From the NCBI GenBank assembly GCA_949987705.1, contig CATLJY010000138.1, forward strand, positions 55,098 through 119,097: a DNA stretch of 64,000 nt. Reading direction: 5' to 3'. The notes under the pieces were generated by a model. It searched no databases. It was given only the letters and a program-made list of their open reading frames with translations, and was not told the DNA's origin. The DNA is from Thereva unica (taxonomy: Eukaryota > Arthropoda > Insecta > Diptera > Therevidae). The translations under genes and the position numbers were made by a program. Positions 19,876 through 31,117 of the stretch are shown here, piece by piece (position 1 is the stretch's first letter; each line of letters opens with the position of its first letter).

Positions 19876-20054
19876 GACGTCTTTCTGCTTATGAAGCCAA
19901 AATAGAAGAGAGATAACAATTTATTCTGTTATTGTCAAATGCATTGTTACAAAAGAATTGTGTTGCCACTTAAACTCTACCGATTACTTTACTCAACACC
20001 ATCTGTATCTGGTTTCAAATATTATTGAATAGAAAATCAAATTTATTTCTAACA
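19876..20054 (-). repeat. Copia 5' LTR (truncated at its inner end)
   Basis: It matches 18679-18856. The inner end stops at ACGTC, where RT coding sequence begins, so the last bases of the LTR and the primer site were lost in the deletion. Confidence 0.85.
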
Positions 20055-20059
20055 CTTAG

Positions 20060-21576
20060 CTTCAAGTTTCTCGCTACTCTCTCAGTGATGAAACTCCCCT
20101 GTGACCCAGGATCAATCAAAGCCCGACAAAGTTGATAATGACCCCCAGGTTCAAATACCATGACCATTGCTGTCGCCAGCAGAACTGATTGAGCTTGAGG
20201 GATGTTCTTTGCAAAAAATGTTTTTAATGAGGTGGACGCTTCCATTTCCTTCGGATTCACTTGGGATTTTGCTGCATCGAAACCAGCACCTACCCTTCCA
20301 GATTGAGATTGGTTGTTAGTTGACCAATTACCGTTACCAGGTGCATTTACGATTCTCTACGCATGGCCTTCCCTTTGTTCCCGATTTCTATGTAATGTGG
20401 AATGATGTGGATTTTTGAAGTAATAACATCTATCTTTACTAGGACATCTTATTGCTGTGTGACCTAATCCCAAACAATTAACGCAGAGATTTTGAGACTT
20501 CACAATTCCGTACCGTTCTGCCTGGCCCTTATCCAAATATTTGGGACATCTTCTTAAGGAATGCTCGTTGCCACAAAGCACACATACGACACATGATGCC
20601 TGAAAGGTCTTTATTTTGCGCACCGCCTTTGTACGATTTACTGTATCCGGTCCCTTCACTTCTAAAGCTTCCAATGTTCGAAAACGAACTTGTAAGAAGT
20701 GGCGTAGCTCTTCCCACGATGGTAAATCAAGTCGATCACTTACTTGTTGTTCCCATAGACAATGAGTTTCGTGGAGTAATTTTTGAACAGTAAGGTAAAC
20801 CAATTTTCAGTAGGTATTTGAAGATTTTGCAACGAAGTTAAACATTTGGAAGTTTGATCAAGTAGGGTTTTTATCCGTTTAGCATCTTCTTGAGGTATTT
20901 TCGACTGTAGGAATAGAGTCTCCAAGTGTGCCTTAACTATTACACGTTTGTTGTTATATCTTTCCTGAAGCAATTTCCAGGCCGGCAAGTAATTAAAATC
21001 AGAAATTGTGATAGTACTTAAAAGATCCTTGGCATCACCTGTTAAATAAGCCTTTAAATATTGTAATTTTTGCGCAAGTGAAATCGATTTATTTTCATGA
21101 ATAAGTGTCTTAAATAGATCATAAAATCCCACCCATTCAAGATAATTTCCATCAAACGTGGGTAATGGAATTTTTGGCAATTTAGGATTTTCGTATTGTT
21201 GCATCATGCCTTCCGATGCACTTGTTGTATTATTCACTCCAGTATCATTATCCGTATCATCTCCATACTGTTCCAAAAAATCAGTCTCCAAAGTAGAATA
21301 TGCAACAAGGAATAGCTCCTTGGTTGTTGAGTATATGTCGTCCACGATATATGGTAAGTCGTCATGCTCGTTCGTTCGTAGCATGTCAATTTCTCTATCT
21401 CGTTTTTTAAATTCAGCCCAATCATCTGACAATGTGTTCAATTTTTTCTTATAATAAATCCTCTTGCGCCGTTCCTTTCCATCCTTTCTATAATTAATTA
21501 GAACTCTCTCCATATTTGTCTGTGCATGTACTTGGATTTTGATGAGTTGTCCGATGTCCATTGTTATAAAATTCAA
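20060..21576 (-). pseudogene. BEL-1 gag and protease N-terminal part
   Basis: From 21576: a coiled N-terminal region, then PKLPKIPLPTFDGNYLEWVG and FYDLFKTLIHENKSIS, the BEL gag core (DUF1759-like). A frameshift near 20796 leads to VQKLLHETHCLWEQQVSDRL. Two zinc-knuckle blocks follow (CVLCGNEHSLRRCP and CVNCLGLGHTAIRCPSKDRC), then an in-frame TAG at 20357. The same frame continues into the protease with CRALIDPGSQGSFITERVA before the Copia insertion at 20059. Gag would package the RNA; the protease is of the pepsin-like BEL type. The frameshift and stop make it inactive. Confidence 0.88.
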
Positions 21577-21728
21577 TACCCAGCCACCAAATAAATCAAA
21601 CGACTTACCAATATAATTCCAATCCTATACTTTATACTCTGCCCAATTTCTTCGCTTCACGTTAAAGAATTCTGCTAAATTCTTATTCCGACTGATGAAT
21701 GGACCATTAACCACTGTGTATTATTGTT

Positions 21729-22440
21729 ATATTATAGTTATCACACTTCAGTTATGTGTGTGTGTGTGTTATCCATCATTGTTATATATATTAATTTATA
21801 GAATTCACACTTCAGTTATGTGAAAAACTGTTTCCAACAATTTTATATAATTATATTATAGCAATCACACTTCAGTTATGTGAAACTATTATCCACCACT
21901 GTTATATATATTATAGTAAAGAAATCACACTTCAGTTATGTGAAACTATTATCCACCACTGTTATATGTACCTATATATTATTATAGAAATCACACTTCA
22001 GTTATGTGAGACTATTATCCACCACTGTTATATATATTATAGTATAGAAATCACACTTCAGTTATGTGAAAATATTATCCACCACTGTTATATATATCTA
22101 TATACATATATTATAGTATAGAAATCACACCTTAGTTATGTGAAAACTTATTTCCAACACTTTTATATAATTATATTATAGAATTCACACTTCAGTTATG
22201 TGAAAACTGTTATCCACCACTGTTATATAAGTATAGAAATCACACTTCAGTTATGTGAAACTATTTTCCATCACTATGACAAGTATTATAGCAATCGTTA
22301 TCCACCACTGTTATATTATATTATAGAAATCACACTTATGTGAAATCTGTTTTCCAACACTGTTATATAATTATATTATAGCAATCACATGTGAAACTGT
22401 TATCCACCACTGTTATTATATTATAATACAGTAATCACAC
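21729..22440. repeat. Leader minisatellite of BEL-1
   Basis: About eleven irregular copies of a 55-75-bp unit contain ATCACACTTCAGTTATGTGA and TTATCCACCACTGTTATATA. They lie between the primer site and gag of BEL-1. Within units, CACACTTCAG and TTATGTGA separate AT-rich spacers of varying length. The first unit has a (TG)6 run. This is untranslated leader; a role in RNA dimerisation or translation is only a guess. Confidence 0.85.
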
Positions 22441-22450
22441 TTGAATTATC

Positions 22451-22465
22451 CGGCTCGAAGGACCA
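22451..22465 (-). promoter_or_regulatory. BEL-1 tRNA primer-binding site
   Basis: On the minus strand TGGTCCTTCGAGCCG starts 3 nt after the 5' LTR end. It would pair with a tRNA 3' end of the form CGGCTCGAAGGACCA, including the CCA tail, as is common in BEL/Pao elements. Confidence 0.85.
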
Positions 22466-22468
22466 AAA

Positions 22469-22782
22469 TGTTAAATGTAATTAAAACTCTCAAAATTTCA
22501 CCAAAATATATAAATATATTGAAAATTACTTTTTTCTAATTTACACTCAAAAAAAATAGACAAAATATCCAAATAAGTTAAGAATTACAATTTTTCCAAT
22601 TTAAGAGCGAACACTTTTTACTACGTTAGAATTTTTCACTATGCTGCTATCCACTCCATTTCACGATTACAAGTGCCGATGCAAAAGTTTTGCCAGTCAC
22701 TCCAGCTGGGATTAATCTCGAGTGCCAGGAATGTGAGTCCCGTACACGAGAACAATAGCGGGCTGCTGTTGTTGCTGCAATA
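22469..22782 (-). repeat. BEL-1 5' LTR
   Basis: It pairs with 14410-14723. Its outer end reads TATTGC on the minus strand where the partner has TGTTGC, a single change in the terminal TG. Confidence 0.92.
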
Positions 22783-22787
22783 GTTAC

Positions 22788-23070
22788 TTTGCAATATTAG
22801 GGTTTTTGGGACATAATACCCTGGTACATATACTTTAAACTGCCAAAAGATGAAATTTGTCGCTTGTATATTTTCTGCATAATTGCAGTATAAACAAAAT
22901 AGACCCTAATCTTGCACATTGCGCCAATATTAGCAGAGTGGCCCGATTGAAATTTCCAAAACGGTTTCTGAAAGTATAGGCTAGGGGCTACAATTTGTTT
23001 ATCTCACATTTTAATATAAGTTTGGAGAACAATGCTAAAAATGCTTTTGAAAATGGTACATAGGGCGAAC
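22788..23070. other. Unassigned sequence between BEL-1 and Gypsy-2
   Basis: It continues the BEL-1 insertion-site flank of 14404. No open frame, repeat or terminal signal is recognised. The GAACACTGTTATATAATC at 23069 resembles a fragment of the BEL-1 leader repeat and may mark the break that truncated Gypsy-2. Confidence 0.35.
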
Positions 23071-23074
23071 ACTG

Positions 23075-26049
23075 TTATATAATCAATCCAAAAGTTGTAA
23101 AAATTTTTCTCAACTCTTCACAAACTTTATTGGCATCTGTATTCTTAATAGTAACAGCCTCTATCCATTTAGAAAAAACGTCAACTAAAATCAACACATT
23201 TTTGTCTGAAATTTTACAAAAATCTAAATGAATGCGTTCAAATGGATACCATGCTTTATTCCATGAAATCAAACTCGGTGTTGGAACATTTTGTTGAGTT
23301 TGACACTACTTACAACCTTCACCATATTTTTCAATATCGCTATCGACATTAGGCCACCACACGTATGAGCGCGCTAATGCTTTCATTCTTACAATGCCGA
23401 CGTGTGTTTCATGTAGTATTTCTAGTACACGATCTATCAGGGAATCGGGTATTACCATTCTATCTCCATAAAATAAACACTCATCCTCTAACGCTAAGGA
23501 ATTTTATGAAACTTCTTAATTGAAAACATGATAGCTAATGCTTCTCTATGTAGTTGCGAATAGTTTTTCTCAGCATCTGATAAAGTACTCGACACGAACA
23601 TTACTGGTTTTTCTTGACCATCTATCATATATGAAAGTACTCCTCCTACTCCATACGGACTAGCATCACACGAAATAATAATGGGCTTGGTAGGGTCATA
23701 ATGCGTTAACGTATCAATATTAACAATTAGCTTTTTACTCCTTTCAAAACACTTTTGCTCTTCTCTACCCAATTCCACTTCGCATTCTTGCCAATCATTT
23801 TGTACAAAGGTGCTAATTCGCTTGAAAAATTTGCTACGCATTTATGATAAAAATTCATTCCTAAATATGACGCTGAGTTTTATTTTTAGGTTCAGGCGCT
23901 TCTAAAACGGCTTCAATTTTCGAACGACTTGGACTTATTCCGTTTTCCGTAATATCATATCCCAAATATGTCAATTTTTCGACAAAAAATACGCATTTAC
24001 TCTTATTCGCGCGCACATTATACTCCTCGAGTCTATTCAAAACTTGGTGTAAATTTCTTTCACATTCTGCTCTATCGCTTCCTCCGATTAAAATATCGTC
24101 AAAATATACACTCACCTTCTCAAGCCCTTTAAATATTTCACAAATAATTCCATTAAATATCTGCGGGCGGTTTTAAGCCCAAAAACTAGCCTCGTATATT
24201 GAAACAACCCCAAATGTGTATTTATCGTGAGTAGCTCCCTGGATTTTTCACTAACTTCAACCTGTAAATATGCGCCTCTCAAATCTACTCTACAGAATAA
24301 CTTTCAACCGGCCATATTTGCGAAAATATCCTCAATTTTAGGTATTGGTATATGCTGTGTCTCCACATATTTATTAACTGTTCCCTTGCAGTTCACACAT
24401 AGTCGAATACACCCTTCACCTTTGTTTACTATGACTACTGGACTTGCCCATTTGCTCCTCGTTACTTTCACTAAAATGCCTTCATTACACATTCTTTTGA
24501 TTTCATTTTCAAATTTGAGTCTTAGCCCATAAGGAATTGTGTGTGGTTTACAAAAAATAGGAGTCACTTCTTGTTTTAAAACAATTTCAGCTTTATAGCC
24601 TTTAATTACTCCTTCATTAGTACCCGAAAAAACATTTGCATATTTGCTCTCGATTTCATGATTTCCATTTACCTGGTTTATACCTTGCAATATTGGATTA
24701 GCTGCAGAAATATCGAACATTTATCTCCAGGAGGGAAAAAGGCAATCTAACCACGTCCTACCCATAAGTGGTACAAAAGACTCTTCTGTATCTACAACTG
24801 TTAATACATTGTTAATAATATTATTACCTACTTTAATTTGCACAGAAATTTGTCCTATTAGCTTTAAAGCAATTCCCAAAATTAATTTTAATTCCCGTTC
24901 CGGTTTCCTTATTCTGCAATTTTTAAAATATTCTAAAAACGTTTGATGACTAATAACTCTTTCACAAGCACCTGTGTCACCTTCAAATATAATATCGTTA
25001 TCATTTACCTTCATACATACTCTATGTGGCGCTTCTTTCGCCTCAACACAATGATTAATATATCCAATGTTTACCTCTTTATATGATTCTGTCTGTACCT
25101 TATTAATTTTTCCTCTTATCCTACAATTCCGTTTGATGTGCCCCCGCATTCCACATTGATAACATCTCGGCCCATATAACTGTTGGTTTTCTTCTTTGTC
25201 CGATTGCTCTTCATCATTTTTGCCTTTTGCTCTGCTGTTGTCTCTTCCTTTAGACTGCTGACGCCGACCTCGGCTATTGCCTCTGTATTTACTTCTTCCA
25301 GTCTGCGTATAATACTTATTGTCGTTGTATTTTGCACTGCTGTTATAAGCTGCATTCACAGTATTTTCGGATTGTTTAATTATATTCAAATCTTGCGATG
25401 TCATTTCCATAGCGGCTGCAATACTCGTTGCCCTTTCAAATGTTTTTATTTCGGTATCGTTCAGTAATCGATTCTGAATTTTCTCTGAACGTATACCGCA
25501 AACAAACTGAATAATTAACGCCTTTTCTAGAAATTCACCAAATTCGCAGTCTTGTGCTATTTGTTTTAGTTCTACAATATATTCTTGCAATTGCTCATCA
25601 TGTCGTTGATAACATTTAAAAAATTTGTAGCATTCTGCAATCACATTTTTCTTCGGCTTTAAATGATCTTTTAGCATTTTTATTAGCTGTTCATAAATAA
25701 CGCCCGAATCTGTCTCTGACTTTGGTGCAATGAGTGTTGTCAGAACTTTATATAATTCTGGACCGCCAAAACTAACCAAAACGCTGATTTTCGCTGCATT
25801 GTCAGTAATTTTGTTTAATGCTAGCAGGTGGTTGAGTCGTCTCGAATATAAAACGAAATTATCTCCAAGCACGAACGATTCAATCGCACCCATAAATACA
25901 CTTGTTTCACTCATTTTCTTTTCTAGTTTAACTGTTTTCTCAGACATTTGCACTATTTCGGACACATTACTTTTTCTACTTAAAACTGCGTTGCACTTTT
26001 TTTTCTCTTTTTTCTCGTCGCCATTAATGTGTTTCTTGGGGCGATACAA
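23075..26049 (-). pseudogene. Gypsy-2 gag-pol, several lesions
   Basis: From 26049: gag with SFVLGDNFVLYSRRLNHLL and a CCHC knuckle (CYQCGMRGHIKRNC), then a protease with EGDTGACERVIS in place of the usual DSGA. A TAA at 24721 lies in frame before RT (KPHTIPYGLRLKFENEIKR, VTRSKWASPVVIV). After stops and shifts the active site reads VYFDDILIGG (24110). RNase H (23841-23494) has IISCDASPYGVGGVL and YSQLHREALAI. The integrase zinc region (about 23440-23290) has ILHETHVGI, YVWWPNVD and an interrupting stop, then WYPFERIHLDFC and LVDVFSKWIEAV, and breaks off. Stops and truncation make it inactive. Confidence 0.85.
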
Positions 26050-26150
26050 AACAACCTTCTCTGTTGGAGACTAAATGATCGACTGATTTTATTTTCAACT
26101 TACTTACATCTAGTATACATATATGTACGAGAAGTGTTGCCAGATTACAT
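23075..26150 (-). mobile_element. Gypsy/Ty3 retrotransposon fragment (Gypsy-2), 3'-truncated
   Basis: The minus-strand order is gag, protease, RT, RNase H and a partial integrase, ending abruptly at about 23080 inside the integrase core. Upstream of gag, TGTAATCTGGCAACACTTC at about 26147 could be an LTR start, with AATAAAATC near 26085. No second LTR exists, so this is not certain. The upstream end abuts a piggyBac coding fragment, which suggests Gypsy-2 inserted into piggyBac-1. Confidence 0.8.
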
Positions 26151-26417
26151 ACATATCAATGCCAAAGTTTTTTCAGTTTTTAGAGCTTCTAGCAATCTCA
26201 CGGAGGTAAAATAATTATCAAAAAATATCATTCTATATTTCCCCCATTCTTTTTCAGTCAACGACAAAACAACTCTTTCCCCAAGACCCAAATTTTTGTA
26301 TTTGTTTTCCAACTGCTCATCTTTTCCCTGATAAACAGTAAATTTCTTTATATAGCCATGTTGATCAGCTAAACACCACAATTTGTAGCCCTTTTTGATT
26401 GGTTTCATTCAGGGATC
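26145..26417 (-). pseudogene. piggyBac transposase fragment (piggyBac-1)
   Basis: About 85 codons read MKPIKKGYKLWCLADQHGY, then YKNLGLGERVVLSL, KYRMIFFDNYFTSVRLLEAL. This is the central piggyBac core, with the catalytic Asp in FFDNYFTS. The downstream coding part is cut off where Gypsy-2 begins, and the N-terminal part is not found upstream, where the sequence turns AT-rich. It is unlike piggyBac-2 in this window in its detailed sequence. Confidence 0.85.
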
Positions 26418-27427
26418 GTAACTGTTATAACTTATATCGAAAAAATCAGAAAATAATCATTATTTTGAAACTTATATGATATAAAACAACAGTAACAGTT
26501 AAATTTTACCAAAAATATATAAAGTTATTTTTAACTATTATCTTTGACTAGTATTGTTTTAAATCTTTTAAAATTGTTATTAAAGATTTTTTTCTTTTTT
26601 TGTTCGAAATAATAATTAAAATTGACTTTTATTTTTAAAATCAAAAATAACTGTTAAAAAAGACTTTTATTTTTTTCGGTCTTGCATAAAAGTATTTCTA
26701 AGATTTTTATTTTTCCAGTTTTTTCTATAAAAGTCTTTGAAGACTTTTATTTTTAAAATATAAAAATAAAAGTCTTTTGCTGAAAACAGATAAATAGTCC
26801 ATTCAAACCGTTAAGAAAATCGAACCCTAAAGGTTTTTGGGGTCGCTGATCACAAAAATCGGGGTCTTGCGGTCCTAAAACTTGGGCTTCACCCTTAAAA
26901 ATGCAAAAAACACCCCTTTTTAGGGGTTTTCCGCGATTATTTCAATAATAATGAAAACTAATGCAATGAAATACACTTTTTTTAATATTTATTTGCGAAG
27001 GTGGTTGATTTGTACTAAATCAACGCGAACTTTATGATAAGGGGTGATCCTAAAGGGTTGAAACCACCCCTAAATCGGCTACAAATAGAAAAAATTGTAA
27101 AAAAATTTTTCTTCAAGTATATGCTTCAAATACGATTGTGGGCGTACTGTCAGGCAAAACTAAATTATTTTCAACCCTTAAGGGGTCAAAACTACCCCCA
27201 CAATTATAAAAATCAACTTTATATAAAAAAAATTAGAAACATTTTTTGTTTTTTGCTTTTTGCTTGAAATTTGGTTCAAAAGGTATTATCAGCCATAAAT
27301 TTATTATTTTAAACCCTTAAGGGGGTGAAACTACCCCTGCATTAAAATTGTAATTGAAAAAAATTGACATTTATTGTTTTGCATTAAAATTTTACTAGTA
27401 ACGCCCTGTGGTCAAAATTTGACCACA
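26418..27427. repeat. AT-rich sequence with inverted and direct repeats, no gene
   Basis: The motif AAGACTTTTATTTTT recurs at about 26615-26780, ending in a near-palindrome at 26738-26778. From 27036 a diverged unit of about 135 bp repeats three times, each with AACCCTTAAGGGGT followed by an AAACTACCCC-type block (27050, 27175, 27310). A fourth such block is at 29070. No open frame has recognisable content. It may be the remains of a tandem-repeat-bearing DNA element. Confidence 0.5.
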
Positions 27428-27931
27428 AAATCTTCTTCTTCTTTAAACTCCTTTAGTCCCTCATGGGACATAGGGCGGAAACAGTTGCCCTCCAGCGGAC
27501 TCTGCTTTGCGCGACAGCTCTTAACTTCGACCAGGATCTCCCAGTTGTTGCGGCTTGGGTTCTCCTCCACGTTGTTCTAGATCTTCCTACTCGACGGGAA
27601 CCTTGCGGATTCCAGTCAAGGGCCTGTTTGGCTAGATTTTCGTTTTCGCGTCGCAAGGTGTAGCCTACCCAATTCCATTTCCTTCGCCTGATTTGGTCGT
27701 CTATCCTTTCTTGGCCGGCACGACGCCATAGTTCTTCGTTTACTTCGATATGACGAAGGCATCTGTTAATGAAGACTTGTAGGCGCCTTGTGATGAATTG
27801 GGTGACTTTCCATGTTTCGCAACCGTACAAAAGAACTGCCTTAACGTTGGAGTTGAACAGCCGCAATTTGGTGTTAGTAGAGATCACCGTTGATCTCCAT
27901 ATGCGGAACAGGCATGCTTTATTTAGAAAGA
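27428..27931 (-). pseudogene. 5'-truncated LINE fragment, C-terminal end (LINE-A copy 1)
   Basis: The minus-strand frame reads NTKLRLFNSNVKAVLLYGCE, TWKVTQFITRRLQVFINRCL, RRKWNWVGYTLRRENENLAK and LCPMRD, followed by a (GAA)n-like tail at 27440-27428. This is the domain after RT of a non-LTR retrotransposon. It is nearly identical to the copy at 56725-57613, with small deletions: 15 bp near 27921 and another after RCLRHIE. The 5' end is truncated at about 27931. No clear target duplication is seen. Confidence 0.85.
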
Positions 27932-27959
27932 GAATAATTCAGTTTTTAGTCATTTAAAA

Positions 27960-29360
27960 TTATAAAATTTGTAAATGCATTAATAGGCGTGTCGAATGAT
28001 CTGTCGACTACGTGCATAACATTAAAAGTTTCTTTTTTTTATTAAATTAAAATCAAAATATGTATGTACATTTCAAAATACATGGCCTTCACCCATTATT
28101 TCAAAAGGAGTTCAAACTCAAGTGGATGTACATATGTTTCCAAATATGTTTGTTTGAACTCTTCAATTGTTGCCCGAGTTTCCTTAAACCAGCCTAATAG
28201 CCTTTAAACCAACCTATTGTGTTTCTCTTTTTCTTGTATTTTCTGTTCTTCCCATAAGTGTCCTTTGACGGGGCATTTTATTCAACTAACATATTTGATG
28301 TACTGAATTTGTTAAAAAATTATCAATGGGCAAATAATCATGAAAAACACAATTCATGTATTTCAAAATTCACTACATTCATTCGTTATGTTAAAAACAA
28401 ATACAAACAAATTACATGCCTTCCGTTGAAACACTGCAGAATGCTGTTAGAGTTCTCAGCAATAATGCCAATGAACTTCAACAAAAAGGTATACGAAAAA
28501 ACACAATCACTTTCAGCAAAATTATTGAAAAAAGCCACTTTACTGATAACACGTTCAATTAACTTGTATTCACAAACAGAATGTCTCCTACTCATGCACT
28601 TGTCGCTTTTCCACATTGCTGACGTAATTAACATGTCACTTCTATCTAATTTTTACCCGTTTTAAACACAACATATGTATAAACATGAAACTTATATTCT
28701 GCACACCTTTACGACTCCGTCTTCCATATAAAACCAATTTGAGCAAGATCTGTTTAGAGAAAGTTGGTTAATAAATCTGTACAAATATATAATAAATTTT
28801 ATATGCGCCTGTTTATATGCTAACCGTAATTTCTACCTTATTGTTATTTATATTGGGAAATGCAATACTCATTTCCGAGCGACAGAAATGAGATAAATGA
28901 CTAATTCTTGTTTTGTGCACACCTTTACGACTAAGACTTCCATATAAAACCAGTTTGAGCAAAATCGGTTTAGTAGAAGTCGAATAAAGTGCTGTACAAA
29001 AAAAGTGCTTGCGTATTAATATATAGATTTTCCATTTTTATTCATTGAAACATTTGGAAAATTGCACTTTAAACCCTTTTTTAAAGGGGTTAAACTACCC
29101 CTAAACCGAAGCAAAATAAAAAATACATGGAGAAATATTTCTTTTCGTGGAATTTTTAAATAAAGTCAAAATGCAGGATAAAAACGACAATCACACAATA
29201 ATTGGAAATATGTACCCTAATGTATTTGAGTTACTTCTGAATAATGGGGTGTTCCGTTTTTTTACAATGACATTTAGGCAGGTCAGTCTTTTGCTGAAAA
29301 CAAATAAAATAGCTATCGTAGTTCGAAAATTACACTATAAAAACAATTGTGATATTGTGC
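27960..29360. other. AT-rich sequence, one dispersed duplication, no recognised gene
   Basis: An open frame of 135 codons at 28258-28665 (+) has no motif I recognise and a composition expected by chance. The segments 28697-28770 and 28916-28990 are direct copies (CACACCTTTACGACT, TTCCATATAAAACCA), about 220 bp apart. Near 29070 a block AAAGGGGTTAAACTACCCC matches the repeats at 27.0-27.3 kb. Confidence 0.45.
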
Positions 29361-29397
29361 TTAACCCTTATTTTACACACTGGGTCAAATTGACCCC

Positions 29398-29434
29398 ACG
29401 GTTTGTTCGAGACGATTTTTCTCGAACAAACCGT
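29398..29434. repeat. Subterminal hairpin of piggyBac-2
   Basis: ACGGTTTGTTCGAG and CTCGAACAAACCGT form a perfect 14-bp stem around a 9-nt loop, 34 bp inside the left end. Confidence 0.85.
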
Positions 29435-29735
29435 TAGAATTAGGGCCTGTAGCGTCACTGGCATTTAGGGGAAGTTTCAAACTAAAGGCCCATGCGGAGA
29501 AAGTTAGTCAGTTGTGTTTCCACTGCTAAAGCGAGCGCGTCAAAGTTGAGTTGGGGTCAATCTGACCCGAGTGTGTAAACGACGTCGATTTTAGTGAAAA
29601 TTGGAGCAACTTTTTTTGTGACTTATTTAATCATTTTTCAACAATTCAAAGGGTAAGTTGTGACGAAAAGTCGAAAAATTTTTTATTTTAATAATAGTAA
29701 TAAATAAAATTTTTTTCTTTTTCATAGTATCGCAC

Positions 29736-31117
29736 ATGACGCGATACGATTTACGTTCTCACCCTGTGCGAGAGTTATTAGAGCGAGACGACGAGGATGA
29801 TGAAGTTCTCGATGAAGTCTCTTCTGGGGAGGAAGATCGACTCTCTGAAGAAGACGAAGTTCTCGACAGCGACGAGTATCAACCTTCACATGACGACGCC
29901 GACAGTGACCTTGATAATATGCCGTTAGATCGTCGGCTGGGCTCAGCACGTGAATGCCATGGACGACAACGTTCACGAACTTTGGAATAATGAAAATGGG
30001 TTCAGCATGTTCCGTGCTGTAATGCCGAAATTGCGTTTTATATTCCTATACAAATGCATTCGATTTGACGATAAAGCTACCCGTGACAGAACTGATAAAC
30101 TTGCGCCAATCAGGGAATTGTGGTCCCAGTTCATAAGTAACTGTCAGAATGCTTATAATCCATCGGACAAAGCAACTGTCAATGAGCAGCTGCTCGGTTT
30201 TCGTGGTAGGTGCCCTTTTCGGATGTACATAAAATCAAAGCCGGACAGGTACGGCCTGAAAGTAGTAACTCTCAACGATGCCAATACGGACCTTTACAAC
30301 GGAGAACCGTACTTAGGGAAAAATGGGCGTATTCATTTTCTTCCGGGTGAAAGTTCCTCAGAGTACTTTTTTCGAGTAGTAACTGTCCCTATTCACAATT
30401 CAGACCGCACTGTCACGTGTGACAATTATTTCACCAGCATTCCATTTCTTGAACGGTTTCTAAAACAATACGGTTTGACAATCACTGGCACGATTCGAAA
30501 AAACAAGCGCGAAATACCATTACAAATGAAAACACCCTCGAAAACCGTACCAGATTCGCGATTCTGTTTCTCAGAAGATGGTTTCCACTCATTCAAAATC
30601 CATGGGAGTAACATATGGTAAACCAAACCTTGTTTTGCACTACAACGGCTCAAAAGGTGGTACTGATAGATTCGATCAGCTGTGCCACGCGTACACCGTC
30701 ACCAGAAGAACGGATCGCTGGCCTATGCGGTTCTTTTTCGGTATTTTGGACCAGGCAGCCGTCAATGCCAGAATTTTCCTGAAATGTGCATACGTAAATG
30801 CCCAAAATACCGAAACATTGAAAGCAAGTGTCTGTTTGAATCGGTTGGCAGTCCACCTTGCAAAACAATTCATGATGACGAGGCTTGAGAATCCACTTGT
30901 ACGAATTACCGTGAAAGTGCCCTTGAAAAGTATTCTGGGGTTGGATCAACCCTCTGTCCTTGAAAATGAACGACCACGATTGCCTTCGAGGGTGAGGTGC
31001 ACTGTCTGTAATCGAAGCGGCGATAAAAAGACAACAATGCAGTGGCCTTCATGCCTGCGTCCGATGTGCGACGAACATCGGATGTATTTCTGCATCGAAT
31101 GCGCTGGAGAGGCATAG
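29736..31117 (+). pseudogene. piggyBac-2 transposase with internal deletions
   Basis: It starts MTRYDLRSHPVRELL, followed by the acidic N-terminal tract usual in piggyBac. The frame then changes near 29950 and skips about 100 residues of the family to NVHELWNNENGFSMFRAVMP. The core reads FIFLYKCIRFDDKATRDR, FRGRCPFRMYIKSKPDRYGL and VTCDNYFTSIPFLERF (catalytic Asp). Near 30590 the frame changes again and about 60-70 residues are missing before LHYNGSKGGTDRFDQL (third Asp region). The C-terminus keeps a Cys-rich domain (CTVCNRSGDKK, MCDEHRMYFCIEC). The first ATG is kept because it precedes the acidic region in good context. The deletions should abolish activity. Confidence 0.88.

Larger units (their letters stand above)
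18667..20054 (-). mobile_element. Internally deleted Copia element nested in BEL-1
   Basis: Two LTR copies share AAGCCAAAATAGAAG and CTGTATCTGGTTTCAAATAT. They flank only about 1 kb of Copia interior. The whole is bounded by CTTAG at 18662-18666 and 20055-20059. A polypurine tract (minus strand GAAAGTGGGAG, 18867-18857) abuts the 3' LTR. No gag, protease, integrase or primer site is present: the 5' LTR end runs straight into RT codons (VLEAKCYLGLKICRYDEG). One deletion therefore removed most of the interior before or after insertion. Confidence 0.88.
14410..22782 (-). mobile_element. BEL/Pao LTR retrotransposon (BEL-1), with Copia nested
   Basis: Two LTRs of 314 bp (14410-14723 and 22469-22782) are over 95% alike by eye and flanked by GTTAC at 14405-14409 and 22783-22787. 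On the minus strand the order is 5' LTR, tRNA primer site, repeat-rich leader, gag with zinc knuckles, protease, RT, RNase H, integrase, DUF5641-like end, a G-rich polypurine tract (14724-14740) and 3' LTR. That order and the DPGSQ protease are diagnostic of BEL/Pao. The coding part is broken by several stops and frameshifts and by the Copia at 18667-20054. Confidence 0.92.

Noticed and set aside
21729..22440. A CRISPR-like array (short repeat, variable spacer)
   Set aside because: The spacers are AT-rich variants of each other and the array is the leader of an LTR retrotransposon.
28258..28665. A 135-codon protein gene
   Set aside because: No motif, no splice or promoter signal, AT-rich composition; the antisense frame is open too. 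It is compatible with chance.
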